Part shown: piece by piece, positions 10,845-22,394 of the stretch | How the letters are laid out: the number at the start of each line of letters is the position of its first letter | Numbering within the stretch: position 1 is the first letter of the stretch | Assembly (NCBI RefSeq): GCF_048564905.1 | Contig: NW_027328740.1 | Location: 67,274,662-67,338,661 of the forward strand | Reading direction: 5' to 3' | Origin: Vicugna pacos | Taxonomy: Eukaryota > Chordata > Mammalia > Artiodactyla > Camelidae | DNA length: 64,000 bases | Translations under genes and position numbers: made by a program | The notes under the pieces: generated by a model | Databases searched by the model: none | The model's input: the letters and a program-made list of their open reading frames with translations, nothing else | Told to the model about the DNA's origin: nothing

Positions 10845-12400
10845 TTTTGTTTATCCGTTCATTGATGGATGGATAATGTTAGTAACTTTTGGCTACTCTG
10901 AATGATACTGCTATGAATATTGATGTGAAATTTTTTATGAGAATATATTATCATTCTGTTGGCTGTAGAGTTGGCCCACCATATCTGTATTTTCCACTAC
11001 ATGGATTCAGATGGCTGATTATAAAGGGACTCGAACATCCTTGGATTATGGTTTCCAGGGTGTGGGGTTCCTGAAGCCAACCCCCCGAGAATTCTGAGGG
11101 ATGACTCTATATGTAGGTGTGGAATTGCTGAGCCATATAACTATAAGCATTTGAGGAAATACCAGACTTCTCCAAAGAAGCTGCACCATTGTGCCTTTCC
11201 ACTGGCTGCATATGAGGTTTCTCTGCCTCCTGAACGACATTTGTCATTGTCCATGTTTTGATTATAACCATCCTAGTGGGTGTAAAATGAGATCTCATTT
11301 TGATTTTGATTTGACTAGTGATGCTGAGCATCATTTCATATGCTTATTGGCCATTTGTATATCTATTTAAATTCGTGGTAAATTTAAAATTTGGGTCTAT
11401 TTTCTTGTATTGCTCAGTTGTAAGCATTTGTTATATATCCTGGATGCTACTCTCTTATTAGATACATGCTTTGCAAAATTTTTCTTCTACTCTGCACATT
11501 GTCCTTTCACTATATGTTTTTAAACATTAAAACAATTTCTTTACAGGGGAGGTAATTAGATATTTTGATTTATTTTATTTTTCTTGCTAAGCACACACTC
11601 TATCACTTGAGATACCCATTTCCACTGTCATTTCACTTTCTTGATGATGTCCTTTGTAAGAAAAAGGTTTTAATTTTGATAAAATCCAGTTTATCTGCTT
11701 TTTCTTCTATCACTTGTGCTCTTGGTATTGTATCTAGGAAACCAAAGCCTATCCTAAGACCACAAAGATTTATACTGTGTCTTCTTTTAGAAAGTTTATA
11801 GGTTTAATTTTTACATTTCTGTCTGTGATCTATTTTGAATTAATTTTTATTTGTTATATAAAATATGAGTGTTCAGATTCCAGATTGATTCTTTTGCCTG
11901 CAGATACCCAGCTGTCCCTGTACCATTTGTTGAATAGACTATTCTTTCAATGGAGTGTTGTCCCCCTTGTGGAAAACTGTCTGTAAATGTAAGTTTTTTC
12001 CCCTTGGTTTTTATCGTGTCTCATAGATTTATTTATCCAACCTTATGCCAGTACCATGCTGACTTAGTACTATAGCATTTTAGTACAGTTTAAAGTGAGT
12101 CCTCCTACTTTACTCTTCTTTTTCAAGGTTGTTTAGACTGTCCTGGGCCCCTTGCACGTCCATATGAATTTTGGGATCAGTTTTTCAATTTTTGCAAAGA
12201 AGTCAGCTGGAATTTTGATAGGGATTCCACTGAATATGTAGATCACTTTGAGGAGTCTTAACGTATTTAATAATATTTTCTATCATTCCTTGAAAATGGG
12301 ATATCTTCCATATATGTAGATCTTTTAAAATTTATTTTAGTGATACTTCAAAGATTTCAATGTACAAATCTTGTAAATTTTTGTTAAATGTATCTCTCAT
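10845..12400 (-). mobile_element. Older L1M, right part (antisense)
   Basis: Continues the element left at 9380: 'ttgtttatccgttcattgat', 'ttggccatttgtatatctat', then ORF2 antisense such as 'gaattttgatagggattcca' and 'tgaatatgtagatcactttg'. It is interrupted by a camelid SINE at 11547-11622. Confidence 0.75.
11547..11622 (-). repeat. Camelid VIC-type SINE fragment (antisense)
   Basis: 'ggggaggtaattagatattt' is followed by 'tgctaagcacacactctatc', antisense VIC with part of the body missing. It lies inside the older L1M, so it is younger than that element. Confidence 0.6.
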
Positions 12401-12439
12401 TTTATTTTTAATGCTGTTGTAAATGGAAATGCTGAGTTT

Positions 12440-13085
12440 CTTATGGGTCGGACTATATATCCATCTTCTTATTTCTAGAATTTCTTCACAGCAAATACCC
12501 TAGGTTTATATTTGCTACATAAATCTATCCACAACTATTCCCCACCCCGTGTTATAAGAAACCAAGACCCAAGTTAAGCTGCCTGAACACCTATGTGGAA
12601 GTGAGAAATGAGACCCTTGGGTGGGGCTTTGTGCAGATGATACTGAGAGCTTATTCAGGATGGCTTCTTCATAATTTCTTTTAAACAACCCTTTCAGTGT
12701 ATTTAGTCAGATACATTGAGAACATGCCCTTTTGATGTGCGGAGTAGCTAAGATTATGATTTTCAAATAAATTCTAGTTAGAGTTTTGTACTTGAAACCT
12801 AATTTGCATCAATCTTTGAAGATTTATGTTTGAGGAGCTTTGACTAAAGAACACCTGTCTTTATTCAATAATGACAACTAAATGCTCAAGCAACATGTAA
12901 GAGTTTGAGCAAACTGCCCCCGCCCCGTAGTGCTGGGTGGCTGCAGCTGTAACTGGAGTCAGCGCTTACCTCTCCCAGTAAGCTTGTGCTGATCTGCTCA
13001 AAGGGGTTCGTCTAAAATTTTGTCAGTAGTCTGTTGGACAAAGTCATAAAACATTGATTGAAAATTGCTGGAATGCAATATACCC
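12440..13085. other. No recognised feature
   Basis: Single-copy sequence between the L1M and a MIR. No gene or clear repeat was recognised. Confidence 0.4.
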
Positions 13086-13089
13086 TTAT

Positions 13090-13235
13090 TAATATTAAGT
13101 AAGCACATATTGAGTGCTTACTGTATGATGGAATTGTCCCTCAGCCTCACATGAATATTATTTCTCTTAAAACTTCTCATATTTCCTTGTTATTCTCACT
13201 TTACAGATAAGGAGACTGAGAATTAGGTCTTCTCT
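13090..13235 (-). repeat. MIR SINE (antisense)
   Basis: 'atattgagtgcttactgtatg' and 'ctttacagataaggagactga' give a clear antisense MIR. Confidence 0.8.
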
Positions 13236-13689
13236 ATTTTGGAGGGAGATCATTATCAATGATGGGAAGTTGTAAGGAAAAAGATATCGATTCATCCTAA
13301 GAAAACATTTTTCTAAGTGTCAGCAATGAAGAAGATGAACACTGAAGAAGGTGATGATTGTTCGAGTAAGACAAGCCCTGGGTTGTACGGTGTCAACATC
13401 CCTGTCCTGGACACGGCACGTGTAGAGCTGCGTGGTGGATGAGGCGGCACAGCTGCTCAAGGAACGCGGATGCCGAGCCATTGGGCTGTGCTCAGGCACG
13501 GTGGGGCTTTCTCCAAAGGGCAGTGGACCGTCATTGACAGATTTTAACTAGGGGAGTGGGGTGCTCTCGTAGATCACTTCTGTCTTACAGAATGCTTGGA
13601 AACATTTAGAAGGCTCGGCAGGAGGTGATGTGATGAGTCAGTAGGGTGGCTGTGACGTGTATCAGTGTTCAATTTTCAAGTTGTTTTCA

Positions 13690-13868
13690 GTCCCAGGCTT
13701 GTGGCTCAGCAGCCGTGTCACTTTGGATCATGCACTCAAGGAAGAGAAACAATTTATCTAATCAATTGAAGCAATGATGCACCGACCTCCCAGGACTGCT
13801 ATGGAGATCCAGTGAGGTAACGTGTGCACAGTGTGCAGCGTGGTCCCCAGCACACAGTCACTACTGAG
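13690..13868 (+). repeat. MIR-like SINE
   Basis: 'gtgtcactttggatca', then 'ccaggactgctatggagatc', then 'cacacagtcactac' follow MIR order, but the fragment is diverged. Confidence 0.4.
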
Positions 13869-13869
13869 G

Positions 13870-15930
13870 GAGTGCCAGTGAGTACCTGGTAGGTCAGGTG
13901 AGGGTGGTGGGTCTCGGTGACTGAGGATATCTGGGCCCTGAAGGAGGGGTCCATTCACATCTGTGAGTGATGGGCCTGAGCTGGGAGATGCAGGGAGACC
14001 TTACCCCCCGAACAGGTGCCCTGGGCAGGACGACTATGGGAGGAGCACCGTGAAGTCAGCTCTTTGCAGGTGAAGTTGGAGGTGCCCTTGAGACATCTAA
14101 GTACAGTGTCACGAGCTCATAGTGGAGATCTGGGCCCGGGCTGTGCATTTTCCTATAATCTCAATCCCTGAGGACCCCGAAGTATTGATCACTTAACGTG
14201 AAGACATACTTTACAGGACAAATGAATAGTAGTATCATGTCTGTCATCCAAGCTTAGGTCTCTTTATTCATCAGTCACTTTGCTAAATGGGTGCGTACTG
14301 ACCTCACTTCACCATCCTCCCCTGGGCTCAAGCTCCACAGAAAAGAGCTGGTGAGTCTCCCTCTTTTCCAGAAGCAGACACATTTAGCTTGTAGCCTTCT
14401 GTACCTCGTCAGACTTAGGATATTAGTTTGTTGTTTTAATTCTATTTTCTTATGGCCATCTCCTGACTGGAGAGACGTTTTACCTCATGATCATGTTTCA
14501 ATTAGCTGTTACTGAGAATTGCTGATCTGATACATAGTGCATGTATTATATTAGCTTTGTAGAGTAGTTATCATTTTTCTGTCTTTGCCCTTTAATTTTG
14601 TTTGCCCCTTCAATGTTCTATCTTATTTGGGGCCTTATTATTTTTTAATTAAAAAATATCATTTAACAGTTAAGAAAAGCAAAGAAAAAATGCACATGAG
14701 TGCTAAATTTAGAAAATGTATAGTGTGTTTTCTGTCTCGGCAATGGAGGTTTCTAGAAACTCATGAAAACCTTCATTACACAAGTTCCTTAAAATGCTGA
14801 TTAAGAAATAAAACCTTCCTTCCTCATCTTTTTAACAGCACAACTAATTGTCAAGAAAGAGAGGGGGAATCCTCAGAAGCCAAGACAAACGAGAAAGCAG
14901 GGATTCTGGGAGATACACGAGCCTTAGAAACCCTGGGATGCCGGTTGGCTCCCGAACTGATTTTCAGTTGCCTTGGCAGGAGTGCAGGAGGTGAGCCCGA
15001 GGCCCCTCACACTGGGAGTTGGATGGCTGATCATATTATTGACCAAGCCCATCCCGAGAATCTTGGTTAACTAAAGGGTGAAATTGGAAAAAAAAATTCC
15101 TCAAGGCAAGAAAGTAAGGAAAGTCAATTTTGTTGGAAGAGGGGAAAAATAACAAATCCAAAGTAAGGATATATTTTAAAGCTCTTCTGGCATGAGAGTG
15201 ACCACAAACTCTTGGCAGAAAAGCACAGCTACTCCTTGATTAAGAAGATGTGTTTTGAATGAATCAGTGAAAATCCATTCCGAAAAAGGCCTCCAGATTC
15301 TTGTGGATCAAGATACTGGACCACAAACACCTCTCTTCCAAAGTCTCATTCAAATAACCAGAAAGGTTTTAAAGGAAAGTAGCAATAATCATAGTTCTAT
15401 TTATTGACATTACTATATGCTAGGAATTCAGAGGTGACTATGCAGTTGTCTCCTCTTTTATGGACCTTACTTTCTCTTTGGGGAGACTAAATGTCATAGT
15501 TGGGTAGCTTGGTGGAGGGAGGTGTTTGTCTGTTACAATTAGCCAGGAGAGGAGATTAAAAAAGCAGTGAAGGGTGGGTGAACTTTTTAGCTGAGGACGG
15601 TCTTGTTCTGCTGGCTTTTAATTGCAGACTCAATGAGCTGTCAATGTAGGGAATATAAATTACGGAGGATGGACTTAGCTCAGGCCTCTTTGGAATGGAC
15701 AAATGAACCTGGAGAAAGACAGTCAAATCTGTGCAGACATTAAAGTTCACTTGAACGTGCTCCATCCCTGAGCCAAAGATAGGACAAATATGCAGGACTT
15801 CTTGAGGAGAGAGGAGTGGTTTTTAAGGTTCTCCAAGAATAAATCCCAGGGAAACGGGAAGGCCAGTTGTCAAACTGTGACTTTCCCCTTTGGACGGTAT
15901 ATCCACCAAGGTTATTGGCCTTTTATAGGT
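13870..15930. other. No recognised feature
   Basis: About 2 kb without a recognisable exon or repeat. Open frames are short and share no motif with known proteins. Confidence 0.4.
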
Positions 15931-15934
15931 TTTC

Positions 15935-16215
15935 ATTTCTCTTTATTACATGTCAGGTGATGGGGACGTGGGCACAGGTGTTTGACACCTTGTTGAGTCG
16001 GCTTTGAGTACCTGCCTAGCACGGGCACAGTTGCGGCTGTGTCATACATCTTGCAGCCCATCCCTTTCCCCGGCTCCGTGATCATGGCAGAGTGGTTCCT
16101 TGTTGACATGTCCGTCTCCTCTGTGACATCATAACCCATGAAAAGACCGGAACGTATTAACTTGGATTTGTTAAAGTCAAAGGAACAGATCAAATATGGA
16201 GTCAGATTTATTCTT
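15935..16215 (-). mobile_element. MER21-like LTR fragment
   Basis: On the minus strand it begins near 16215 with 'CTGACTCCATATTTGATCTG' and 'TTCCTTTGACTTTAA', aligned to the opening of the LTR at 16969 ('gactccatattagatctg', 'atcctttgaatttaa'). The far end does not match, so the left boundary is approximate. It is a fossil fragment. Confidence 0.45.
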
Positions 16216-16473
16216 TCCTATTTCAGTAGTGCCATGGAGTAGGCAGTTTGGGCAGCTTTCTGTAGGATCCTGGTGGCTTTCCCTCTCAGCCTCTGGGCGC
16301 CTCTATTGAAAACCCTTCATAGCTGTCTGGCCTGCTGGAAACACACTCTGCCTATTATGCCCTGAATATGTTTTCAGTTTATAAATCATATCTACTCCTT
16401 GGAAAACAACTCAAAAATACTCAGTTGGTTTTCCACCAGCCATGGGCAGGGGTGAGGGGTACCTTCTTATTAT

Positions 16474-16539
16474 TTAATAAAATAATAATAATAATAAATA
16501 GTAATAGTAATAGTAATAGTAGTAGTAGTAGTAGTAGTA

Positions 16540-16574
<35 letters not shown>

Positions 16575-16576
16575 TA
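16474..16576. repeat. (TAA/TAG)n microsatellite
   Basis: About 100 bp of trinucleotide repeat in blocks: (ata)n, then (gtaata)n, then (gta)n, then (ata)n. It gives a spurious frame of serines and asparagines. Confidence 0.95.
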
Positions 16577-16699
16577 TAAAAGAAGTCTTAAAACAGCACT
16601 TGGCACATTGGAGAGAGTCAATCAATGCTTCGTGGCTTAAATCAAAAGTGATGACTCAGTGATTCCATGGCTGCTGTATTTGCTGAGCTAGTTATTCCT

Positions 16700-16910
16700 T
16701 TGCTCCATTACACATATTTTTTTTAACTGAAAAAGAAATACAAGCAAATGGTTCAAAAAATTCAAACAGAGCACAAATATACACAAGTGAAAGAAGTTTT
16801 TCCTCATTCCCTGTTCTGTCTGCCCTCCCTGGTAATGCCACTGTTTACTATCCTTTGGGTGATTTTCCATATATGCTATGCACATTCCCAACTATGTATG
16901 TAAATTCCAT
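16700..16910 (-). mobile_element. L1M fragment (antisense)
   Basis: 'gcacaaatatacacaagtga', 'ttttcctcattccctgttct' and 'ggtaatgccactgtttacta' resemble old L1ME 3' sequence read in antisense. Confidence 0.5.
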
Positions 16911-16968
16911 TAAGATTTTAGTTATTTTTAACTTAAAGGGATTTAAATCCTCAAGTGGCTTCTACCCG

Positions 16969-17447
16969 GGTAATAGAACAGAACAAGTGTGACTCCATAT
17001 TAGATCTGATCCTTTGAATTTAAGTTTATGCTCTGTCTACTAGGCTTCATCTTGCTTGTAAAACAATGTTGCTTAGAGCCTGAAATATACAGGAGAGCCT
17101 TTTCTGGAGGCTCTGACCTTTAAGGATATTTAACACTTTTCATTCATAAAAAGATACAAATTGTAGAATAGAAAATAACGTTTGCTTTGTTGGTCGTTTA
17201 CAAAGATTTGACCCAGGCAGATAGCTGCAAGGACAAAGGATTCTAACAAGAAGGAATTCCTACACCAAGAAGATTGCAACAACCAAGCATGTAGGAAAGG
17301 AGCCTGAATTGTGATTTGGGGAGATGGTTTTTCAAGACATTATTTTGCCATTTAGGTCTACAGAAACTTGCTATTCCATGACCGAACAGCTGGTCTCCCA
17401 ACTTATTGGCCTGTCCTGCACTGAGAATGAATTTGGACTCGGTAACA
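16969..17447 (+). mobile_element. Solo LTR, MER21-like family, plus orientation
   Basis: About 479 bp from 'ggtaatagaacagaacaagt' to 'gactcggtaaca'. A relative in the opposite orientation lies at 50812-51351. The opening 'gtgactccatattagatctg' recalls MER21 (ERVL) LTRs; the family name is from memory. The boundary bases are diverged and no target duplication is clear. Confidence 0.65.
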
Positions 17448-17484
17448 CTCCTATCTACCTAGCAAGCTGGGCACTGGAACTGAG

Positions 17485-17887
17485 AGTTACGGAAATAACA
17501 GGCCAGCCAAGAAACAAGCACCAATCGGAGTGTTGGAGTACTCAGATTTATTATGCCGGCGGGCTTAGAGGGGCTTCTGCTCCGAAGTTCTGAGCAGTTC
17601 CAAGACGTGCACATGAGGTTTTAAAGGGTTAATTACAAATAAGGGGGTATTAGCCAATAAGGCTCAAACAACAAAAAGCAAGGAATCAGTACACTGGAGC
17701 TTATCAACTTGTAATAGATCACGTTACTGACACATGTTGAGCTTGGATTTACGAGTTAGCTTGTTAGCCAGGTAAACTGACACTAAACTTAAGATTTAGC
17801 CTGGCAAAACTTAGAGCAGTAAACCGACACTTATCACATTTAGATTTGTGACTTACCTTGTTAGCCTAGCTGGGCTTTTCCTTCACA
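17485..17887 (-). mobile_element. Solo LTR, family A, copy 2, with 4-bp target duplication
   Basis: A 403-bp element matching 7771-8179 along its full length. The four bases on each side are both tgag (17481-17484 and 17888-17891), a perfect 4-bp target duplication typical of class I (gamma-like) ERVs. No internal viral sequence is present. It starts 37 bp after the MER21-like LTR, which points the other way. Confidence 0.9.
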
Positions 17888-18486
17888 TGAGGACACCTCT
17901 CCTACACCCAGGGACCTACTGTTAGCCCTTGATGGTTCTACAAGTGTGCGGTGTGGTTTACCCAGGAGGGATGGGGACTATGCACCAACACTCAGGCAGT
18001 CTGCTCTGTCTGGGGCGCTGATCTTGTACCACCCCGCTCCCCTCCAGCCCGACAGCTGGGACAGTGGGACTAAGGCAGAAATCGTGCCTGCTTGTTTCCC
18101 AGCGTGTAAAAGGGGAATATGTACTCTTCCCAAGTTAATTCTGAGCGACAAAACCTGCGGGTGCTTGGTTCCCAGAGCAACAGAAAACCAAGCTCCGCGT
18201 GGGGGCATCGGGTGGAGGGCTGGACCAGCGAGGTAAAACTTAAGCTGCGGGTCTTGAAGGGTTACAGAAGGGTACAGAGGAAGTATTGCTGCCTCCTTTG
18301 GGGTGCCCCCAGAGGTAAAGCTTTTTCTCTTCGCTAAGACCCTCCCCTATCCAGATCCCTCTCTTCTCTCCGCTCTTTCTGTCCATCTGTCTCCCTCCAC
18401 TTTTCCCCTCCTCTCCTCCCCCTCCCATCTTCTTCCTCGCTGCCCCACCTTCTCTAGCAGAACACAGAGAGGATCGCTGGCCTTCC

Positions 18487-18498
18487 TGCGCATGCGCA
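18487..18498. promoter_or_regulatory. NRF1-type palindrome
   Basis: tgcgcatgcgca is a perfect palindromic match to the NRF1 consensus, a common element of TATA-less CpG promoters. It lies 83 bp before the proposed exon 1 donor, so transcription would start at or near it. Confidence 0.75.
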
Positions 18499-18581
18499 GT
18501 GGGTGCCAGCTGGACCGCGGTTTGGAAGCTCCAGCTCCGAGCCGGGGATCGGCCCCAAAGTCTCCTCAGCTCTGTAGCCCG
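18490..18581 (+). pseudogene. TRAPPC9: Putative non-coding exon 1 of the TRAPPC9 copy
   Basis: The sequence after the NRF1 site runs into a good splice donor, 'tagcccg|gtaagcc', with the exon ending at 18581. The next acceptor that fits is at 23314-23315, directly before the TRAPPC9 ATG exon. The start is approximate because no transcript is available. The assignment rests on position, orientation, CpG context and donor quality; no coding sequence confirms it. Confidence 0.45.
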
Positions 18582-19609
18582 GTAAGCCTTTGACTCCTGC
18601 CTGGGGCCGGGGCCTCTGGCTGTGGAAGTGCAAGGTGGGGAGCCCCCGGGAAAGTGGTCAGGCGGCTGCTGGAAGGCGGTCCGCGTGTCACAGCCCTCAG
18701 GGAGCCAGTCAGCCTGTGTCCAGCTGAATTGCTCGGGACAGACCCCTCTGCCCAGGCCACCTGCCCCGGCGCCCCAGGCACACCTGTCCAGGGCGAGGTG
18801 TGCACCTGCCGCCTCTCACCCAGCCGGGTTCCCCTCAGTCCGAGGCTGGTGTGCACTTCCCCTCTCCCGCCCGAGAGTCCTCTCCTCCCCGGCTTCCTCT
18901 CCTGGGCCTTCGGCCCGTCCCCGCCCCTGGGCGGGCTGTGTCCCGGGCGGGCAGGTTCTGCGGACATGGACGGGGCAGCTGGGGCTCGGGCTGGCCTCCG
19001 AGCGGGGCTGCAGACAGGGTTTCCACCGCCTCTGCTTTCCCTGCCCCGTGACCCCCGGGCTGCCTTCCTCTCCCTTTCCCGCTCCCTGAGGACCAACTCA
19101 GTGGCGTGGGGGCTGCTCTCTGGGCTGACAGCCACCGGCTGTGATGCCCAGCTTCTCCTGGTGGAGTCGGGAAAAGGGAGCGTAAGTGCTGAGCGAGCTT
19201 CTGTCTCCTCCCTCAGTGTTTCTACCCCAGGTAAGTACCTTGAACACTTTCAGGTGTTATGATGGCGGTGCTTGTTGATGTCACGTGTTTTTATAGTGAG
19301 AGGGATTACAGTGGTGAAAGCAGGGCTTGGTTCTGTTAAAAATGAGCTGAAGGCATAAGGCTGTGACATCCTCCATCCTTCCCTCTCCCAGGGTGAAACG
19401 TGTGACCATCGATCTTAAAAAGATAATTACAGTCCCTAACTAGCCCAGCCCAGCTAGTGTGTGTTAACAGGAACAGCACCACCAGAGGCCTTGGAGACCC
19501 AGGGACATTGCAGTCCTAAAAAGCTCCTGGCACAGTTTGGTTGGTTTTGACTTTTTGTTTTTCTTAAATTGTGTGGCACACTAGTAGTAAAGAGGGAAAA
19601 ATAATTGTC

Positions 19610-19800
19610 AAGAAATATTTTTTCATATACCAGCTTTATTGTGATTTTGTTCACACACCATGAAGTCCATTCATTTAAATGGTACAATTCAGCAGCTTTT
19701 AGCATATTCACATTTGTGCAACCATTATCATTCCAGAACGTTTTCATCACTTCAGAAAGAATAGTGGAAATTAATGACCCAACCACCCCTCCCCAGTGGT
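19610..19800 (-). mobile_element. L1M fragment (antisense)
   Basis: 'accagctttattgtgatttt', 'ccattcatttaaatggtaca', 'ttgtgcaaccattatcattc' match an old L1M 3' region read in antisense. Confidence 0.75.
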
Positions 19801-20074
19801 GTTTCTAAAGAAGTTTCTTGGCTATTCCTGACCAAAAATTAACTTGTTACATTCCATGAAAAATCTGGTAGGAATTCTAATCAGAATTGAAATGAATCTG
19901 TCTATCAAAACAGGAAGAATTAAGGTCTTTATGGCATAAACTTCTTCTACCCATGAATATATCTGGGAACCTATATTTTCATCTCTCCAGAGCCTGGCCC
20001 ATGGGAAGTCCTCATTATTTGTTGGGCTTGTCAATGATGAGATTCTATACATCGTTAGTTGCAACTGTAGCCTT

Positions 20075-20185
20075 TCACAGAAGAGAAAATTAACCTCAGT
20101 GAAGCCAAGTGACTCTCTGATTGTCAGAAAGAGTGACAGACAGTGCTGGAGTGATCCAGTGGACTTGGTGCTTGCAACCAGAATT
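20075..20185 (-). repeat. MIR-like SINE (antisense)
   Basis: 'cacagaagagaaaattaacc' followed by 'gaagccaagtgactctctga' resembles antisense MIR. Confidence 0.45.
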
Positions 20186-20257
20186 CTCCACCACCTACAG
20201 CTAAGGGGATTAGAGTGTTCTTTTATTTTTTCTTAATGACGTTGCTTTTATTTTTAC

Positions 20258-20560
20258 TTATTTTTTAAAATTATTTTTTATTGAAGTGTAGTCAATTTAC
20301 AATGTTTCAGATGTACAGCAGAGATTCAGTTATAAACATATGCATATGTATATATATTTGTTTTAGATTGTTTTTAGTAGAACTCATTACAAGAAATTGA
20401 ATATAGTTCCCTGTGCTATATAGTAGATGCTTGTCATTTATTTTATATTTATTAATGTGTATCTGTTAATCCCCCCTTTCCTGCCTGCTTACCACAGTTT
20501 GCTTTCTATGTCCATGAGTCCATTTCTAGGAGCAACATTTTTCCTAGTATTATATGCTCC
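20258..20560 (-). mobile_element. Artiodactyl L1 3' end (antisense)
   Basis: 'ttattgaagtgtagtcaatt', 'caatgtttcagatgtacagc', 'atatagttccctgtgctata' and 'tgtgtatctgttaatccccc' are the artiodactyl L1 3' UTR in antisense. A short, 5'-truncated insertion. Confidence 0.85.
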
Positions 20561-20954
20561 TTGGCTGCTATCAGTTTCAGTAATTCCATCTTATCTGTGG
20601 GCGCTATTCTTCTGGTGGCGTTTATGTGGTTTCACACGTGGTAAAAAAAGATCTGTATTTGGGAGAACTCCAGGCCTCGTGTAGTCCCTGGTACAGAGCG
20701 CCCACTGAGCTGATGCTTGAACTGGGGAACAAACATAGTAAACTTTGGAATTTCCACTATGGTTGAGGCTTCCAGGTTTCCATAACCTGTTTAGCCCACC
20801 TTAATGTTGGCTGCACCCATACTGGGTAATTTGGTGGAACTTCATGGTATGGTGGTGTAGAGACGGGGCCTTGTATACTTCTTCCCTTTCCGTTTTCTAA
20901 CACTCATTCTCCTGGGCCTCCCAGGTACTCCCCCAGAAGGGCCCAGGGCTGGCT

Positions 20955-21065
20955 TGGTGCTGCTCTGAGGCAATATTTATTAATAAGGCCCTTTCTTCAT
21001 CTGTTCTGAGCCTCCGTTTCTTCCTCTGCACAATAAGGGCTTGGACTAGATAAGTGCTTTTCAGT
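20955..21065 (+). repeat. MIR-family SINE
   Basis: 'gagcctccgtttcttcctct', 'cacaataagggcttggacta' resemble the MIR core and MIR3 tail. Confidence 0.45.
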
Positions 21066-21284
21066 TTGTTTTAAAGCCATGTTTCCTTTGAGAAACAGAA
21101 AATGCAAATCTCTCCTCCCATCGCAACCCTTTAGATTTTGACACATCCTCCAAAGAGTGACATAGCTCTTTGTGGAAAACTGAAGTGATTGTGATTCTAG
21201 GTGGCACAGAAAAGACTCTTCAGAGATTTATTGCAGGGAGAGGGCAGGAAAGGGGCAGTATGTCACACTTTCTAGTGTGAGCAC

Positions 21285-21420
21285 TGGAGCAGGGGCATGG
21301 ATTTAAGTACAGAGTCTGACGTGGCCTCTCTCTAATCTTGTACAATGTGACAAATTTCTCTACCTCAGTTTCTTGATGTGTCAAGTTGGGGTGATAATAT
21401 TTTAGGGCTTTCGTGAAACA
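21285..21420 (+). repeat. MIR SINE
   Basis: 'tacaatgtgacaaatttctc', 'tacctcagtttcttgatgtg', 'ggggtgataatattttaggg' follow MIR order. Confidence 0.65.
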
Positions 21421-22224
21421 TTATACACAGAATTCATTTCTGTCTCTGTAGAAACAAGACCTGCTAGGGATTCAGGGATTTGTTTAAAAAAGAAAAACCT
21501 TGTCCATAGCAGTCTGTCGGTGTGTATTTTGAATTTCCTGGAGGGTGAGGGCTGAGTCTGAATTCCATCGTGGGGCAGGTGTCCCATAGTTCTCTGCGCC
21601 CCAGATTGCCCCCTCCTCCCCAGTCCTCTTCCTCAGTCCAGGATGAATTTCCCTAGTAAATTTACACAGAAGTCTTGTGGAAATGGCTTTTCATTTTATT
21701 GTTTCACCTAGAAGGGCTGCCTTAATGATCTGTGTTGTCAGGTATTGAAGGACTGCCATCATGATGTCTGGTCAGGTTAAGGCTATGCAATTGGGAGTTT
21801 CTATTTAATAAAAAAAATTACAAATAGAAAATTAGAACAAGGGTGGTGACAGGGGCTCTTGGAAGTGGGCACCATTAGCTTTCTTAGCTTCAGGTGCGGT
21901 GGCCTCCTGCCACGACAACCCATCTTCTTGCTCTGAAGTTTGAGGGACCAGTGGGTTCAGTGGGAATGTTAACTGAGAGTATCTCATGGGCTGGGCATTG
22001 TCCTATTTGTACTGTGTGTTCCTTATTTGAGACAGTGAGCTCACTTAACCTCAATAAGCTCATTAAAAAATTAGACTTTTTTTTGAGATATAATGTAGAT
22101 TCCCATGTAGTTAGTTGTAAGAGACAGTATGGAGACGGCCTATGGACTCTTTGCCCAGTTTTCCTTAATGGTTCCATCTTGCAAAGTTGGGGTACAATTC
22201 ATACTGACTCACTAACAATTTTAA

Positions 22225-22345
22225 GTTTGTGTTATTGCCCTCATTTCTATTCACGATTAAACTGGGGCTTAGAGAATCACAGAGGCCTGCCCATGTCACC
22301 CACATGGTTAGTGTAGAGACGGGTGGAATGTGGGCTTGGGATTTC
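22225..22345 (-). repeat. MIR SINE (antisense)
   Basis: 'gattaaactggggcttagag' followed by 'aatcacagaggcctgcccat' is antisense MIR core. Confidence 0.55.
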
Positions 22346-22394
22346 CAGGCAGTACCAATATGATGGTCTGTGGCAGGGAGCAGCATTCACTTTG

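Larger units (their letters stand above)
17950..19100. promoter_or_regulatory. CpG-rich island, putative promoter of the TRAPPC9 pseudogene
   Basis: This is the only strongly GC- and CpG-rich stretch in an otherwise AT-rich window (for example 'ccgggcgggcag', 'gcgcatgcgcag', 'ccgagcggggctgc'). It lies about 4.7 kb before the first coding exon of the TRAPPC9 copy and points the same way, so it is probably the duplicated TRAPPC9 promoter. Surviving CpGs suggest it was unmethylated in the germ line for at least part of its history. Long frames across it on both strands are by-products of GC content. Confidence 0.6.

Noticed and set aside
15933-16193. 86-residue minus-strand frame
   Set aside because: Overlaps a MER21-like LTR fragment and has no domain; not treated as a gene.
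16368-16640. Ser/Asn-repeat protein frame
   Set aside because: A translation of the TAG/TAA microsatellite.
18654-19262. 202-residue plus-strand open frame, with a 189-residue one opposite
   Set aside because: Both lie in the CpG island, overlap on opposite strands and show only P/G/A/R-rich sequence. High GC removes stop codons; there is no domain or start context.
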